Source: Parcubacteria bacterium OLB19 (GTDB taxonomy: Bacteria > Patescibacteriota > Minisyncoccia > Phycocordibacterales > UBA918). Taken from it: a stretch of 32,202 nt of DNA. The notes under the pieces were generated by a model. The model saw only the letters and a list, made by a program, of their open reading frames with translations, did no database searches and had not been told where the DNA came from. The position numbers and the translations under genes are program-made. Positions within the stretch are counted from its first letter, which is position 1. Every line of letters starts with the position of its first letter. This document shows positions 23,414-31,071 of the stretch, piece after piece. The stretch is from NCBI GenBank assembly GCA_001567365.1, contig JZEL01000022.1, positions 1 to 32,202 on the forward strand, written 5' to 3'.

Positions 23414-24034
23414 ATGAAATTCATTCTTGGAACAAAGGCGGGGATGACCCAAATCTTTGATGAAAATGGTGTATGCAAGGCTGCTACCATTCTCAAGGTT
23501 ACGCCGGCTCGTGTGTCACAGGTAAAAAGAGTTGACACCGATGGGTATGATGCGGTGCAAATCGCGATTGGTGAACAAAAGGATCATCGAGTAGCTAAAG
23601 CGCAAAAGGGTCACTTTGGAACTGGTGTGTTACATGCAAAAGAATACCGACCAAAGTTTAATGAGGAAAATAAGGTGGCAGAAATTGCAAAAGATGCAGT
23701 TATCGACGCTTCAATTTTCAATCCTGGAGATGTAATCGCAGTACGCGCTGTGTCAAAAGGAAAAGGTTTTCAAGGTGTGGTAAAGCGTCATGGATTCGGC
23801 GGTGGACGTCGTTCTCATGGTCAGAAGCACTCTGAACGTGAACCAGGAGCAATCGGTTCTACTGGTTTTATGCGTGTTATTAAAGGTACAAGGATGGCTG
23901 GTCGTATGGGTAGTGATACCATTACAATCAAAAATCTTCGCGTACTCCAAGTTAATACAGCAGAAAACATTCTGTTAGTATCAGGAGCTGTACCAGGTCG
24001 AAAAGGAACATTAGTAGAGGTGCGTGGCGCCTAA
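23414..24034 (+). CDS. rplC: Ribosomal protein uL3
   Basis: Large-subunit assembly initiator near the peptidyl-transferase centre. 206 residues, starting MKFILGTKAGMTQIFDENG as in the family. The central KGKGFQGVVKRHGFGGGRRSHGQ motif, HSEREPGAIG, and MAGRMGSDTITIKNLRV are recognisable. It ends VPGRKGTLVEVRGA. No Shine-Dalgarno. First gene of a four-gene ribosomal operon, 17 bases from rplD. In the ancestral order it follows rpsJ directly, but here 2.8 kb with a regulator, permease, microprotein and ncRNA intervene. Confidence 0.97.
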   Translation: MKFILGTKAGMTQIFDENGVCKAATILKVTPARVSQVKRVDTDGYDAVQIAIGEQKDHRVAKAQKGHFGTGVLHAKEYRPKFNEENKVAEIAKDAVIDASIFNPGDVIAVRAVSKGKGFQGVVKRHGFGGGRRSHGQKHSEREPGAIGSTGFMRVIKGTRMAGRMGSDTITIKNLRVLQVNTAENILLVSGAVPGRKGTLVEVRGA

Positions 24035-24050
24035 GTTTAAGCATTGAAAT

Positions 24051-24734
24051 ATGGATGCAAAAGTATATTCAAGTGAAGGTAGTGAGGTAGGGAAGGTTTC
24101 TCTACCAGAGACCGTCTTTGGTGTAAAGTGGAATGCTGACTTGGTACACGAAGTAGTGGTAGGTATGCAAGCCAATGCGCGTGTATCGACTGCTCACACT
24201 AAGGGACGTGGTGAAGTAAGAGGTGGTGGTAAAAAGCCATGGAAGCAAAAAGGTACTGGTCGTGCTCGTCATGGTTCTAGTCGTTCACCGATTTGGGCTG
24301 GTGGTGGAGTAGCTCATGGTCCAACTAAGGATAAAGATTACTCTGTTAAGATTAACAAAAAAGTGCGTGCAAAGGCTTTGGCGACAGTATTGTCTAAGAA
24401 GTTGAGTGATGCCGAAATTATTTTTGTTGATTCACTAGCTTTAACCGAACCAAAGACAGCTAAAGGTAAGTCAATTCTTAATGCTTTAGCTAAAGGTTCT
24501 GGTCAATCATCTTTGGCTACCAAGCGCAAAAATACGGCTTTGGTGGTTTTGCCAGGACGTAATGAGGTAGCTGAATTGAGCTTTAGAAATTTTGGCAACA
24601 TTGAAGTTGTACAAGCTAAAGATATCAATCCAGTTGATCTTCTAACTTACAAGTATGTGGTAATGGCAGAGCCAAATAACACTATAGAAGTAATTTCTAA
24701 GCGTGTATCTGGTTCAGCTGTTGTTAATAAATAA
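24051..24734 (+). CDS. rplD: Ribosomal protein uL4
   Basis: Lines the polypeptide exit tunnel; in E. coli it also represses the S10 operon by binding its leader. 227 residues. Recognised by HTKGRGEVRGGGKKPWKQKG, GTGRARHGSSRSPIWAGGG, VAHGPTKDKDYSVKINKK and KVRAKALATVLSKK. The C-terminal half is divergent but has the usual Rossmann-like spacing. Given its known autoregulatory role, it is the first candidate protein to bind the structured rplC leader, though this is inference. It ends five bases before rplW. No Shine-Dalgarno. Confidence 0.96.
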   Translation: MDAKVYSSEGSEVGKVSLPETVFGVKWNADLVHEVVVGMQANARVSTAHTKGRGEVRGGGKKPWKQKGTGRARHGSSRSPIWAGGGVAHGPTKDKDYSVKINKKVRAKALATVLSKKLSDAEIIFVDSLALTEPKTAKGKSILNALAKGSGQSSLATKRKNTALVVLPGRNEVAELSFRNFGNIEVVQAKDINPVDLLTYKYVVMAEPNNTIEVISKRVSGSAVVNK

Positions 24735-24739
24735 ATTTT

Positions 24740-25117
24740 ATGGCTCTCTTTAGTCGAAAGCAAAAAGCTGAAAATAAAGAAGCTGGTACTGCGGTAGCTA
24801 CCGTTAAGACGGTAACAAAAGCTATGTCTATTGATCGTAATCTTAGTGATGTGATCAGTGGACTACGAATTACTGAAAAAGCTGTTAATCAAGGTGAGCA
24901 AAATGTTTATACATTCAATGTTCGTCGTGATGCAACTAAGTTTCAAATTCGTGATGCAGTTAAGGCTCTTTACAACGTGACGCCGGTGAAGGTAAACATC
25001 GTAAACAAAAAACCAGCTCATCGTCTATCTGGATCAAAAAACCGTATGGTTAAAGTGTCTGGAGCGAAAAAAGCTTACGTTTATCTTAAAAAGGGTGACA
25101 CCATTAATCTCGTCTAA
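24740..25117 (+). CDS. rplW: Ribosomal protein uL23
   Basis: Exit-tunnel rim protein, docking site for trigger factor and SRP. 125 residues, including an N-terminal extension (ALFSRKQKAENKEAG) before the core. The core has ITEKAVNQGEQNVYTFNV, RRDATKFQIRDAVKALYNV, TPVKVNIVN and the GAKKAYVYLKKGDTI end. It contains several intact A6 runs, which contrast with the frame-breaking A-runs elsewhere. Three bases separate it from rplB. Translation is probably coupled, because no Shine-Dalgarno is present. Confidence 0.96.
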   Translation: MALFSRKQKAENKEAGTAVATVKTVTKAMSIDRNLSDVISGLRITEKAVNQGEQNVYTFNVRRDATKFQIRDAVKALYNVTPVKVNIVNKKPAHRLSGSKNRMVKVSGAKKAYVYLKKGDTINLV

Positions 25118-25120
25118 ACT

Positions 25121-25981
25121 ATGAAAAAGTATAAACCTACTTCTGCTGGTCGACGTGATGGGTCGGTCATCGAATACAAGAAGAAACTTACATCAACAAA
25201 AAGTAACCCATTAAAGTCTTTGACTAAGGGTAAGAAGAGTACTGGTGGACGTAACAGTCAGGGTCGTACCACAAATCTATACCGTGGTAATGGTAATAAA
25301 AGAACTTATCGTCAAGTAGACTTTAAGTATGAAAAGAGAGATGTGCCAGCTCGTGTGGAAACTATCGAGTATGATCCATATCGTTCTGGTTTTATTGCTT
25401 TGGTCTTATATAAGGACGGTGAACGTCGTTATATCTTGGCACCACAAAATCTAGCACCTCACGATGAAATCATTACTTCAGAAACAGCTAAGGTAAAAGT
25501 TGGTAATCGTTTACCACTTAGAGCTATTTCGGTTGGTACTTTCGTCTACAACGTAGAAATCAAGCCGGGTGCAGGCGCTAAGCTTGCTCGTTCGGCTGGT
25601 AATTACGCTGAGGTGGTAGCACAAGACGGTGCTTACACTCTACTGCGTATGCCATCAACTGAAATCCGTAAAGTACTATCAAGTGCTTGGGCTTCAGTCG
25701 GTGCGGTGTCAAACGAAGAATATCGTCTTGTCGATATTGGTAAAGCTGGTCGCGCTCGTCATATGGGACTTCGTCCTAAGACTCGTGGTTCAGCTAAAAA
25801 CGCGGTTGATCACCCTCATGGAGGTGGTGAAGGTCGCGCTCCGAGAGGACATCGCCGTGCTCGCACGAAGCAAGGTCGTCCAGTTGGAAAGGGACAGAAG
25901 ACTCGTTCTCCAAGAAAGTACTCCAATGTATTTATTGTCGAACGCAGGAAACCTGGTCGCTTAATGGGCGGGAAGCGGTAA
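25121..25981 (+). CDS. rplB: Ribosomal protein uL2
   Basis: Large-subunit protein needed for subunit joining and peptidyl transfer. 286 residues, the normal length. GGRNSQGRTT (42-51) and the SH3-like RVETIEYDPYRSGFIALVLY block match; the KNAVDHPHGGGEGR loop carries the conserved active-site-proximal His; then KTRSPRKYSNVFIVERRK. Last gene of the operon here: a strong terminator follows instead of rpsS-rplV-rpsC, so the remaining S10/spc genes must lie elsewhere. Full length and in frame. Confidence 0.98.
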   Translation: MKKYKPTSAGRRDGSVIEYKKKLTSTKSNPLKSLTKGKKSTGGRNSQGRTTNLYRGNGNKRTYRQVDFKYEKRDVPARVETIEYDPYRSGFIALVLYKDGERRYILAPQNLAPHDEIITSETAKVKVGNRLPLRAISVGTFVYNVEIKPGAGAKLARSAGNYAEVVAQDGAYTLLRMPSTEIRKVLSSAWASVGAVSNEEYRLVDIGKAGRARHMGLRPKTRGSAKNAVDHPHGGGEGRAPRGHRRARTKQGRPVGKGQKTRSPRKYSNVFIVERRKPGRLMGGKR

Positions 25982-25982
25982 A

Positions 25983-26030
25983 CTTAATAAACAAAACCCT
26001 CGGTATATTCCGAGGGTTTTGTTTATTAAG
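25983..26030. terminator. Terminator after rplB
   Basis: A 21-bp perfect stem (CTTAATAAACAAAACCCTCGG) around TATATT. Confidence 0.9.
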
Positions 26031-26048
26031 TAGCGAATAATTATAGTT

Positions 26049-26128
26049 AGTAACTCGTGACGAAAGAGATAAACAAAAAAGTTACTACTTTTAGTGACTT
26101 TTTTGTTTAACAAGCAACTTGAGTTACT
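26049..26128. terminator. Nested hairpin upstream of the sigma-factor promoter
   Basis: The inner stem TAAACAAAAAAGTTACTA (26070-26087) pairs with TAGTGACTTTTTTGTTTA (26092-26109). It is flanked by AGTAACTC (26049-26056) and GAGTTACT (26121-26128), which can also pair. It is a second terminator after rplB or a regulatory structure just before the sigma promoter. Confidence 0.6.
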
Positions 26129-26140
26129 TATGAGTAAATT

Positions 26141-26168
26141 TTGACATTTTGTTATTATATTATATAGT
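26141..26168 (+). promoter_or_regulatory. Promoter of the sigma-factor gene
   Basis: Consensus TTGACA (26141-26146), 16-nt spacer and TATAGT (26163-26168). The gene also has a good Shine-Dalgarno. Confidence 0.7.
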
Positions 26169-26215
26169 ACAAGCTGTTTTTGTTATTTCTTGTTCAATTA
26201 CATGAAAGGAAGATT

Positions 26216-27031
26216 ATGACATCTCAATCTGCTACAGTCGTTTTAGATAGTTCTTCAAATTCAGAACCCGATGCCTTTCTTAAAAAGCTAGCTCTTGCAC
26301 AAAAAGGTAATGCTAAAGCCATGAATGATTTATTTAATGAATTCTTATTTTTAGTAAAGATAGAAGCTGGATTGTTTTTTAAAAAGGGTACAGGTCTATA
26401 TTATTCGTATGAAGATTTGTTTCAAGAAGGAGTTATCGGTTTGTTTGATGCGGTAAGACGTTACAAATTTTATGGTAACTTTAAAGCCTACGCTCCTTTT
26501 CGTATCAGGGGTCAAATCATAGATTCTTTACGAGGTAACTCACATTTTTCTCGTAAGATGTTAGTTGATAACAGTGTGATGGACGAAGCTATTCATAAGT
26601 TATCACAAACACTGTTTCGTGAACCGACTGTCGATGAATTAGCAGAATCTTTGTTAAAATCAAAACTCAGCAGAAACGCCGAGATTATATTTGAGGCCCG
26701 GCAGATATTTTTGGAGCAGAATGATTTCGATAGATTTTCCTCAAATCTTATTACTCCTGAAGTTATTTTATCGGGTAATGAGTATGAGAGTAAAATTCTG
26801 GAACTCATCAATATTATCAGAAATAACTCTTTTCTCAACGAAAGAGAAAAGTTTGTGCTGGATGAAAATATTCTTCCTGTGTCTGGTGAGGTTAAAACAC
26901 TGAAAGAGATAGGTGTGGAAATCGATGTTTCGGAATCAAGAGTTTGCCAAATTAGGCAAGAAATATTGAAAAAAATTCGTAAGTATTTAAGAAGAAATAA
27001 TCCAGAATTATTGAATTACTTTTCAGATTAA
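26216..27031 (+). CDS. Alternative sigma factor of the sigma-70 family (FliA/WhiG/SigB-like)
   Basis: 271 residues from ATG 26216, preceded by AAAGGAAG; an upstream frame to 26180 adds 12 unlikely residues. Region 2 is clear: YEDLFQEGVIGLFDAVRRY followed by FKAYAPFRIRGQIIDSLRG, the pattern of the SigB/FliA/WhiG group. Region 3 is weak (TVDELAESL). Region 4 has LNEREKFVLDENI and the helix-turn-helix LKEIGVEIDVSESRVCQI with RQEILKKIRKYLRR. Region 1.1 is missing, as expected for an alternative factor. No anti-sigma gene is adjacent. It may direct the following envelope operon or the surface-protein genes, but those promoters look like ordinary sigma-70 boxes. Confidence 0.88.
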   Translation: MTSQSATVVLDSSSNSEPDAFLKKLALAQKGNAKAMNDLFNEFLFLVKIEAGLFFKKGTGLYYSYEDLFQEGVIGLFDAVRRYKFYGNFKAYAPFRIRGQIIDSLRGNSHFSRKMLVDNSVMDEAIHKLSQTLFREPTVDELAESLLKSKLSRNAEIIFEARQIFLEQNDFDRFSSNLITPEVILSGNEYESKILELINIIRNNSFLNEREKFVLDENILPVSGEVKTLKEIGVEIDVSESRVCQIRQEILKKIRKYLRRNNPELLNYFSD

Positions 27032-27049
27032 TGTGATAAGTATTTATTG

Positions 27050-27078
27050 TCACTCCACTTTGGTGGGGTGATTTTTTT
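27050..27078 (+). terminator. Terminator of the sigma-factor gene
   Basis: TCACTCCAC (27050-27058) pairs with GTGGGGTGA (27063-27071), followed by T7. Confidence 0.9.
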
Positions 27079-27135
27079 ATTTATATACTTTCTCCATTTG
27101 GTTTTGAATTACATTAGGATTATTTTTTATTATGC

Positions 27136-27149
27136 TATAATCCCGTTTG
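27136..27149 (+). promoter_or_regulatory. Extended -10 promoter giving a leaderless envelope operon
   Basis: TATGCTATAAT, an extended -10 with TATAAT at 27136-27141, lies seven bases before GTG 27149. Transcription should start at the GTG. Confidence 0.6.
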
Positions 27150-28612
27150 TGAAAGAGAAAATTATTAATTTTATCCAACTTTACTCCAAACAGATTGTTT
27201 TAATAATGTTTGTTTTGTTAAGTTTGTTAGTTGTCACAGCTTATTTTGTAGACAAAAAATCAATCAATGAAGCAAATGAAAGCGAAACTAGGCAGGTTCC
27301 AAATGCTGATGATCCTAGTACTTGGGCACTATTTCCATGGTCTCCTTCGTCGGAAGAAAATGAAGCTCCTGATAAGCTTTCTTTTGTGAGTTCTACTACA
27401 ACCTATCCTTTAAATTATGAAAATTTAGCTAGTGGTAAAATTGCTATTTCTGGAATTAATTTAAATGAAGATTACTATAATGATAATCAAACTGGTTTCG
27501 GTTATCTTTTGTTTAATAAGGGCCTATCATATAATTGTGTACCTTACCCAAATGACACTATCTACAATTGTGATGGTTTTAAGGAGGGGGTAATTAGACT
27601 GCTTGATGTCGTCAGTATTCCTGTAAATAAAAATTGGCCAGATTACTTAACTGAGTATCCTAATGGTCTTATTATTTTTGAATATTCTACTAGTTCTACC
27701 AAGAAAATATTTTTAGCTTCATTAGTAAATACATATAATAAAAATATTGTTATCTTTGATCGGTTTAAAGTTTTGGATTTGCCTCTAGGTCAGGATTATT
27801 CTTTGGTTTATGAAGAGGGTAAAAATGTGCTTTCAGATTTCGGTTACCATAATGTTAAGGTTGTAGGAGGAGGTTTAGAAAAAAGTTTCACTTTAGAGAC
27901 GATATCTCTTAGAGGTTATGTTGGTAGGATTTCTGAAAGAGAGGGAAATAAAATAATTAATAAATTTATTAACTATAAAGGTTATTTTGATAATGAGGCA
28001 GGTTACACAAAATATACAAAAGAGGGAGTATTAACCATCTCTCATAGTCCAGATAAGTTTTGGCTTCATGAATTTTATGCCCGTACGCAGCTTTTCTCAC
28101 CCTGGAACACAACTATTAAGGAAGATATGTATCATAAAAATGATTGTGGTTTACCATACAGTTTTTCTGATATGGCTCTAAATATTAGAAGTGGTGAAGA
28201 TTTTCACGCTAGTTTAGAAGTATCAATACCAAACAATAAGTCTTATTATAATTTGACTACTGCAATGTATGGTTATGAGCCAGAAGAATGGGGAACCATA
28301 ATAGATACGGTAAATGTGCAAGCCTATCGTGAGGCTATTAAAAAGGGTTTGCCATTTAATGGTTATAGAACAGAATTATTGACCATAGCTGGTGTTCCTG
28401 TCAGACATACATTGCCCTTTGATTCATCTCGTCCATGCGATGGTTCTGTGTATGAATCCTATCAATGGGTGAAGGAAGGAAATATTTACACTTTGGAATT
28501 AGTTACAGAAAAAGAGACAGAAACAGCACCAGTCGAACAGTCTTTTATTAGAAGTGTATTGGAGGAGATAATTAATGGTGCAAGTTATGTACCTTCAGAA
28601 ACTATTCAATAG
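27149..28612 (+). CDS. Membrane-anchored extracytoplasmic protein of unknown function
   Basis: 487 residues from GTG 27149. A longer frame from 27047 would start inside the sigma-gene terminator and is rejected. A basic N-terminus (KEKIINFIQLYSK) is followed by one membrane helix (IVLIMFVLLSLLVVTAYF, ~15-32) and a large polar domain with NYENLASGKIAISGINL, YNCVPYPNDTIYNCDG (paired Cys) and NDCGLPYSF. There are no recognised catalytic motifs. Its 3' end overlaps the next gene by up to 38 bases, so it is the first gene of a four-gene operon with a GT-C-like protein and two Mur-type ligases. That context suggests an envelope assembly or modification role. Confidence 0.75.
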   Translation: MKEKIINFIQLYSKQIVLIMFVLLSLLVVTAYFVDKKSINEANESETRQVPNADDPSTWALFPWSPSSEENEAPDKLSFVSSTTTYPLNYENLASGKIAISGINLNEDYYNDNQTGFGYLLFNKGLSYNCVPYPNDTIYNCDGFKEGVIRLLDVVSIPVNKNWPDYLTEYPNGLIIFEYSTSSTKKIFLASLVNTYNKNIVIFDRFKVLDLPLGQDYSLVYEEGKNVLSDFGYHNVKVVGGGLEKSFTLETISLRGYVGRISEREGNKIINKFINYKGYFDNEAGYTKYTKEGVLTISHSPDKFWLHEFYARTQLFSPWNTTIKEDMYHKNDCGLPYSFSDMALNIRSGEDFHASLEVSIPNNKSYYNLTTAMYGYEPEEWGTIIDTVNVQAYREAIKKGLPFNGYRTELLTIAGVPVRHTLPFDSSRPCDGSVYESYQWVKEGNIYTLELVTEKETETAPVEQSFIRSVLEEIINGASYVPSETIQ

Positions 28613-29924
28613 TCACACTCTAAGTTTTTTTAGTCTAGCTATATTATTTGTCGTGGTGCATGGCTGGTTATTTTTTAAATACCAGTCTTGGTTAGTTTTA
28701 GGTTTTGATACTGGATTTTATAGACGATATTTACTTGAACCTCTAACTTCAATACCGCACGCTTCGGTTCCTGGGCTTGATCATACAGTTATAATACCGA
28801 GGGTATTTATAGATGTTTTTAGATTGACTGGTTTGTCGACTGATGTTGTTTTGTATGGTTCATACATATTGGCAATAATAATATTATTGATCTCTTTTTA
28901 TTTTTTTGTAAAAGAAATTTTTACAAAAAAGATAGCTTATCTAGCAACAATATTACTGATATTGTCACCAGTTTATTTTCATGCTTTTTGGTTTTTCCTA
29001 TTTAAAAATTTTTTGGCATTGTCTTTATTTTTCTGGTTACTTATATCAATAAGACGAAAAAGTTGGTGGTTGATAATTTTTCTTTCCCTAGCTATACCCG
29101 TTACTCATCAAAGTACTACAGTAATTGCTGGAGTAATTGTCTTTGTGTATGCGGTAATATTATTTTGGCGTAAAGAAAATTTTTGGTTACCGCTTGGTTC
29201 TTGGTTTATATTGACTTCAATATACTTAATTTATCATCCAACAGTTTCTGCTAAATTATCTGCTCCACCCGTCGCAGTATTTATTGACTGGTCAAATTTT
29301 ATACAGATGATCTGGCCTTTATTGGTTTTGGTTCTGGCAGGCTTTTGGGCTACTAAAGATAGATTTTTTGATAAAAATGATCTAATTTCTTGGTCGTTAG
29401 TTGTGATATTATTTCTAGCTTTTTCTTTGCCTTATCATGAGAGAGTATTTTTGTTTGCGATTTTTCCTTTAGCTATTTTGGGTGCGGTGATTTTGTCTCG
29501 GTTGAATCTAGTAAAAATTTTAATAGTATTATTCCTTTTCCTTTTCTTCTGGATTTATTCTATTCAAACTTACTCACCATATTTTTCTTCGGCTGAAGTA
29601 AGGAGTTTGCAAACTTTGGAATCCTTAAATAAAAATGACAATGTTATTACTCCTAATTTTATGGCGCCTTGGGTACATGGTTATACTGTAGCAAAAGTGT
29701 TTGCTCCAGGAGTGTTTAAAGATCCTTATTCACCAATAGATTGGGAATTGTATTGGTCGCATAATGAACCTTCATATGACAGAGCTTTCTTAAACGCTTT
29801 TCCTCAGCCTCTTTATTTTTATATTCCAAAAGGACAGGAATATTTTCTTCCTGAACAAGTATGTGTAAATAAGATAAATGATGCACTCTATTTATACATT
29901 TGTAATAAAAATGATTATGAATAA
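28575..29924 (+). CDS. Polytopic membrane protein, GT-C-glycosyltransferase-like
   Basis: 449 residues with about ten hydrophobic helices and a soluble C-terminal part. The first loop holds GFDTGFYRRYLLEPL, whose Asp and FYxR pattern resembles the first-loop acidic motif of GT-C enzymes using polyprenyl-linked sugars. A later loop has IPVTHQSTT. The C-terminal region (NVITPNFMAPWVHGYTVAKV) resembles the periplasmic end of such transferases. Assignment rests on layout, not on a firm signature. The start could be 28575 or the ATG at 28587; both overlap the previous gene. The end overlaps the MurE-like gene. Coding T7 runs at 28625-28631 and 28901-28907 are in frame. Confidence 0.65.
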   Translation: MVQVMYLQKLFNSHTLSFFSLAILFVVVHGWLFFKYQSWLVLGFDTGFYRRYLLEPLTSIPHASVPGLDHTVIIPRVFIDVFRLTGLSTDVVLYGSYILAIIILLISFYFFVKEIFTKKIAYLATILLILSPVYFHAFWFFLFKNFLALSLFFWLLISIRRKSWWLIIFLSLAIPVTHQSTTVIAGVIVFVYAVILFWRKENFWLPLGSWFILTSIYLIYHPTVSAKLSAPPVAVFIDWSNFIQMIWPLLVLVLAGFWATKDRFFDKNDLISWSLVVILFLAFSLPYHERVFLFAIFPLAILGAVILSRLNLVKILIVLFLFLFFWIYSIQTYSPYFSSAEVRSLQTLESLNKNDNVITPNFMAPWVHGYTVAKVFAPGVFKDPYSPIDWELYWSHNEPSYDRAFLNAFPQPLYFYIPKGQEYFLPEQVCVNKINDALYLYICNKNDYE

Positions 29925-31071
29925 ATTGTGGTTAAAATTAATTGATAGGCTACACATATTATATTCTTTGTGGGGAATATTGTTTTATAAACGACGGTAT
30001 AAAAATATTTTTATAATAGGTGTGACTGGGACTGATGGAAAAAGTTCCACTGTAGTTTTGACAGCACGATTATTAAGAAAGTCAGGAATAAAAACCGCTC
30101 ATTATTCTTCTATTAGTATTAATGATGGTGAGGATGAGGTTATGAATGTATATAAAATGACTACTCCTGGACGAGCTGGTCTTCATAAATTTTTAGCAAA
30201 ATCTGCAAAAAATAATGTAACTCATGCCGTGGTTGAGATAACTTCAGAGGGTATAAAGCAATGGAGACATTTGGGTATAAAGTTTAATACTTTAGTTTAT
30301 ACTAATATCACACCTGAGCATATTGAAAGACATGGTTCTTTTGTAAATTATAAACAAACAAAATTATCGCTATTAAAATCTCTGAAGAACACCTCAAGTG
30401 ATTTTGTGGTTTGGAACGGTTTGGATAAAGAATTGATTTCTGAATTTGAATTATTTAATAAATACAAAAATTATAAATTACAGACATCAGCTAATAGTAT
30501 TAATTCCGAAAATCCTTTTATAGATATTAACTATCAGTTAGCCAAGCTTGTAACTGATAAGTTGGGTGTTGTTGTAAACTTGACTGAAGCAGAAAAACAG
30601 TTGCCTGGAAGGTTTGAATATTACAAAGGTAGTCCTTCAGTTTTGATTGATTATGCTCATACGCCAAATGCTTTGAGTATTTGTTTGCAATCAGCTAGGA
30701 AACTTTGTTCAGGCAGATTGATACATGTTTTTGGTGCCGCTGGTGGCGGTAGAGATACTTGGAAAAGACCACTCTTGGCAAAAATTTCTGAACAATATGC
30801 TGATGTGCATATTTTGACTGAAGAGAATTCTTTTGATGAACCAGTTATTAAAATCTTAAATGATATAAAAGCTGGTTTTAGTGCTGATGCAGAAGTGTAT
30901 ATGGATTTACTCAGAGAAGAAGCTATTAAGCGAGCTTTTAAAATGGCAAAACCTAAAGATTTAATTGTTTGTACAGCCAAGGGTTCGGAAACTGTTATTG
31001 CTGGGCCAAGGAGAAGTAAAAGACTTTATAACGAACGTGAATTTATTAAATTATGTTTAAATCAAAAATAA
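29917..31071 (+). CDS. MurE-like Mur ligase lacking the N-terminal domain
   Basis: ATP-dependent amide ligase of the Mur superfamily, 384 residues from ATG 29917 (alternatives 29911 or 29878), overlapping the preceding stop. P-loop GVTGTDGKSST (35-45). MurE-style blocks: VVEITSEGIKQWR, TNITPEHIERHG, LPGRFEYYK (arginine of the VxGRxE motif), VLIDYAHTPNAL, and GAAGGGRDTWKRPLL. The N-terminal UDP-MurNAc-binding domain of standard MurE (~100 residues) is absent. The DNPR amino-acid-specificity motif reads ENSFDEP. So the acceptor may not be UDP-MurNAc-dipeptide, nor the added residue diaminopimelate. It overlaps the MurF-like gene by 19 bases, implying coupled production. Confidence 0.85.
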   Translation: MNKLWLKLIDRLHILYSLWGILFYKRRYKNIFIIGVTGTDGKSSTVVLTARLLRKSGIKTAHYSSISINDGEDEVMNVYKMTTPGRAGLHKFLAKSAKNNVTHAVVEITSEGIKQWRHLGIKFNTLVYTNITPEHIERHGSFVNYKQTKLSLLKSLKNTSSDFVVWNGLDKELISEFELFNKYKNYKLQTSANSINSENPFIDINYQLAKLVTDKLGVVVNLTEAEKQLPGRFEYYKGSPSVLIDYAHTPNALSICLQSARKLCSGRLIHVFGAAGGGRDTWKRPLLAKISEQYADVHILTEENSFDEPVIKILNDIKAGFSADAEVYMDLLREEAIKRAFKMAKPKDLIVCTAKGSETVIAGPRRSKRLYNEREFIKLCLNQK

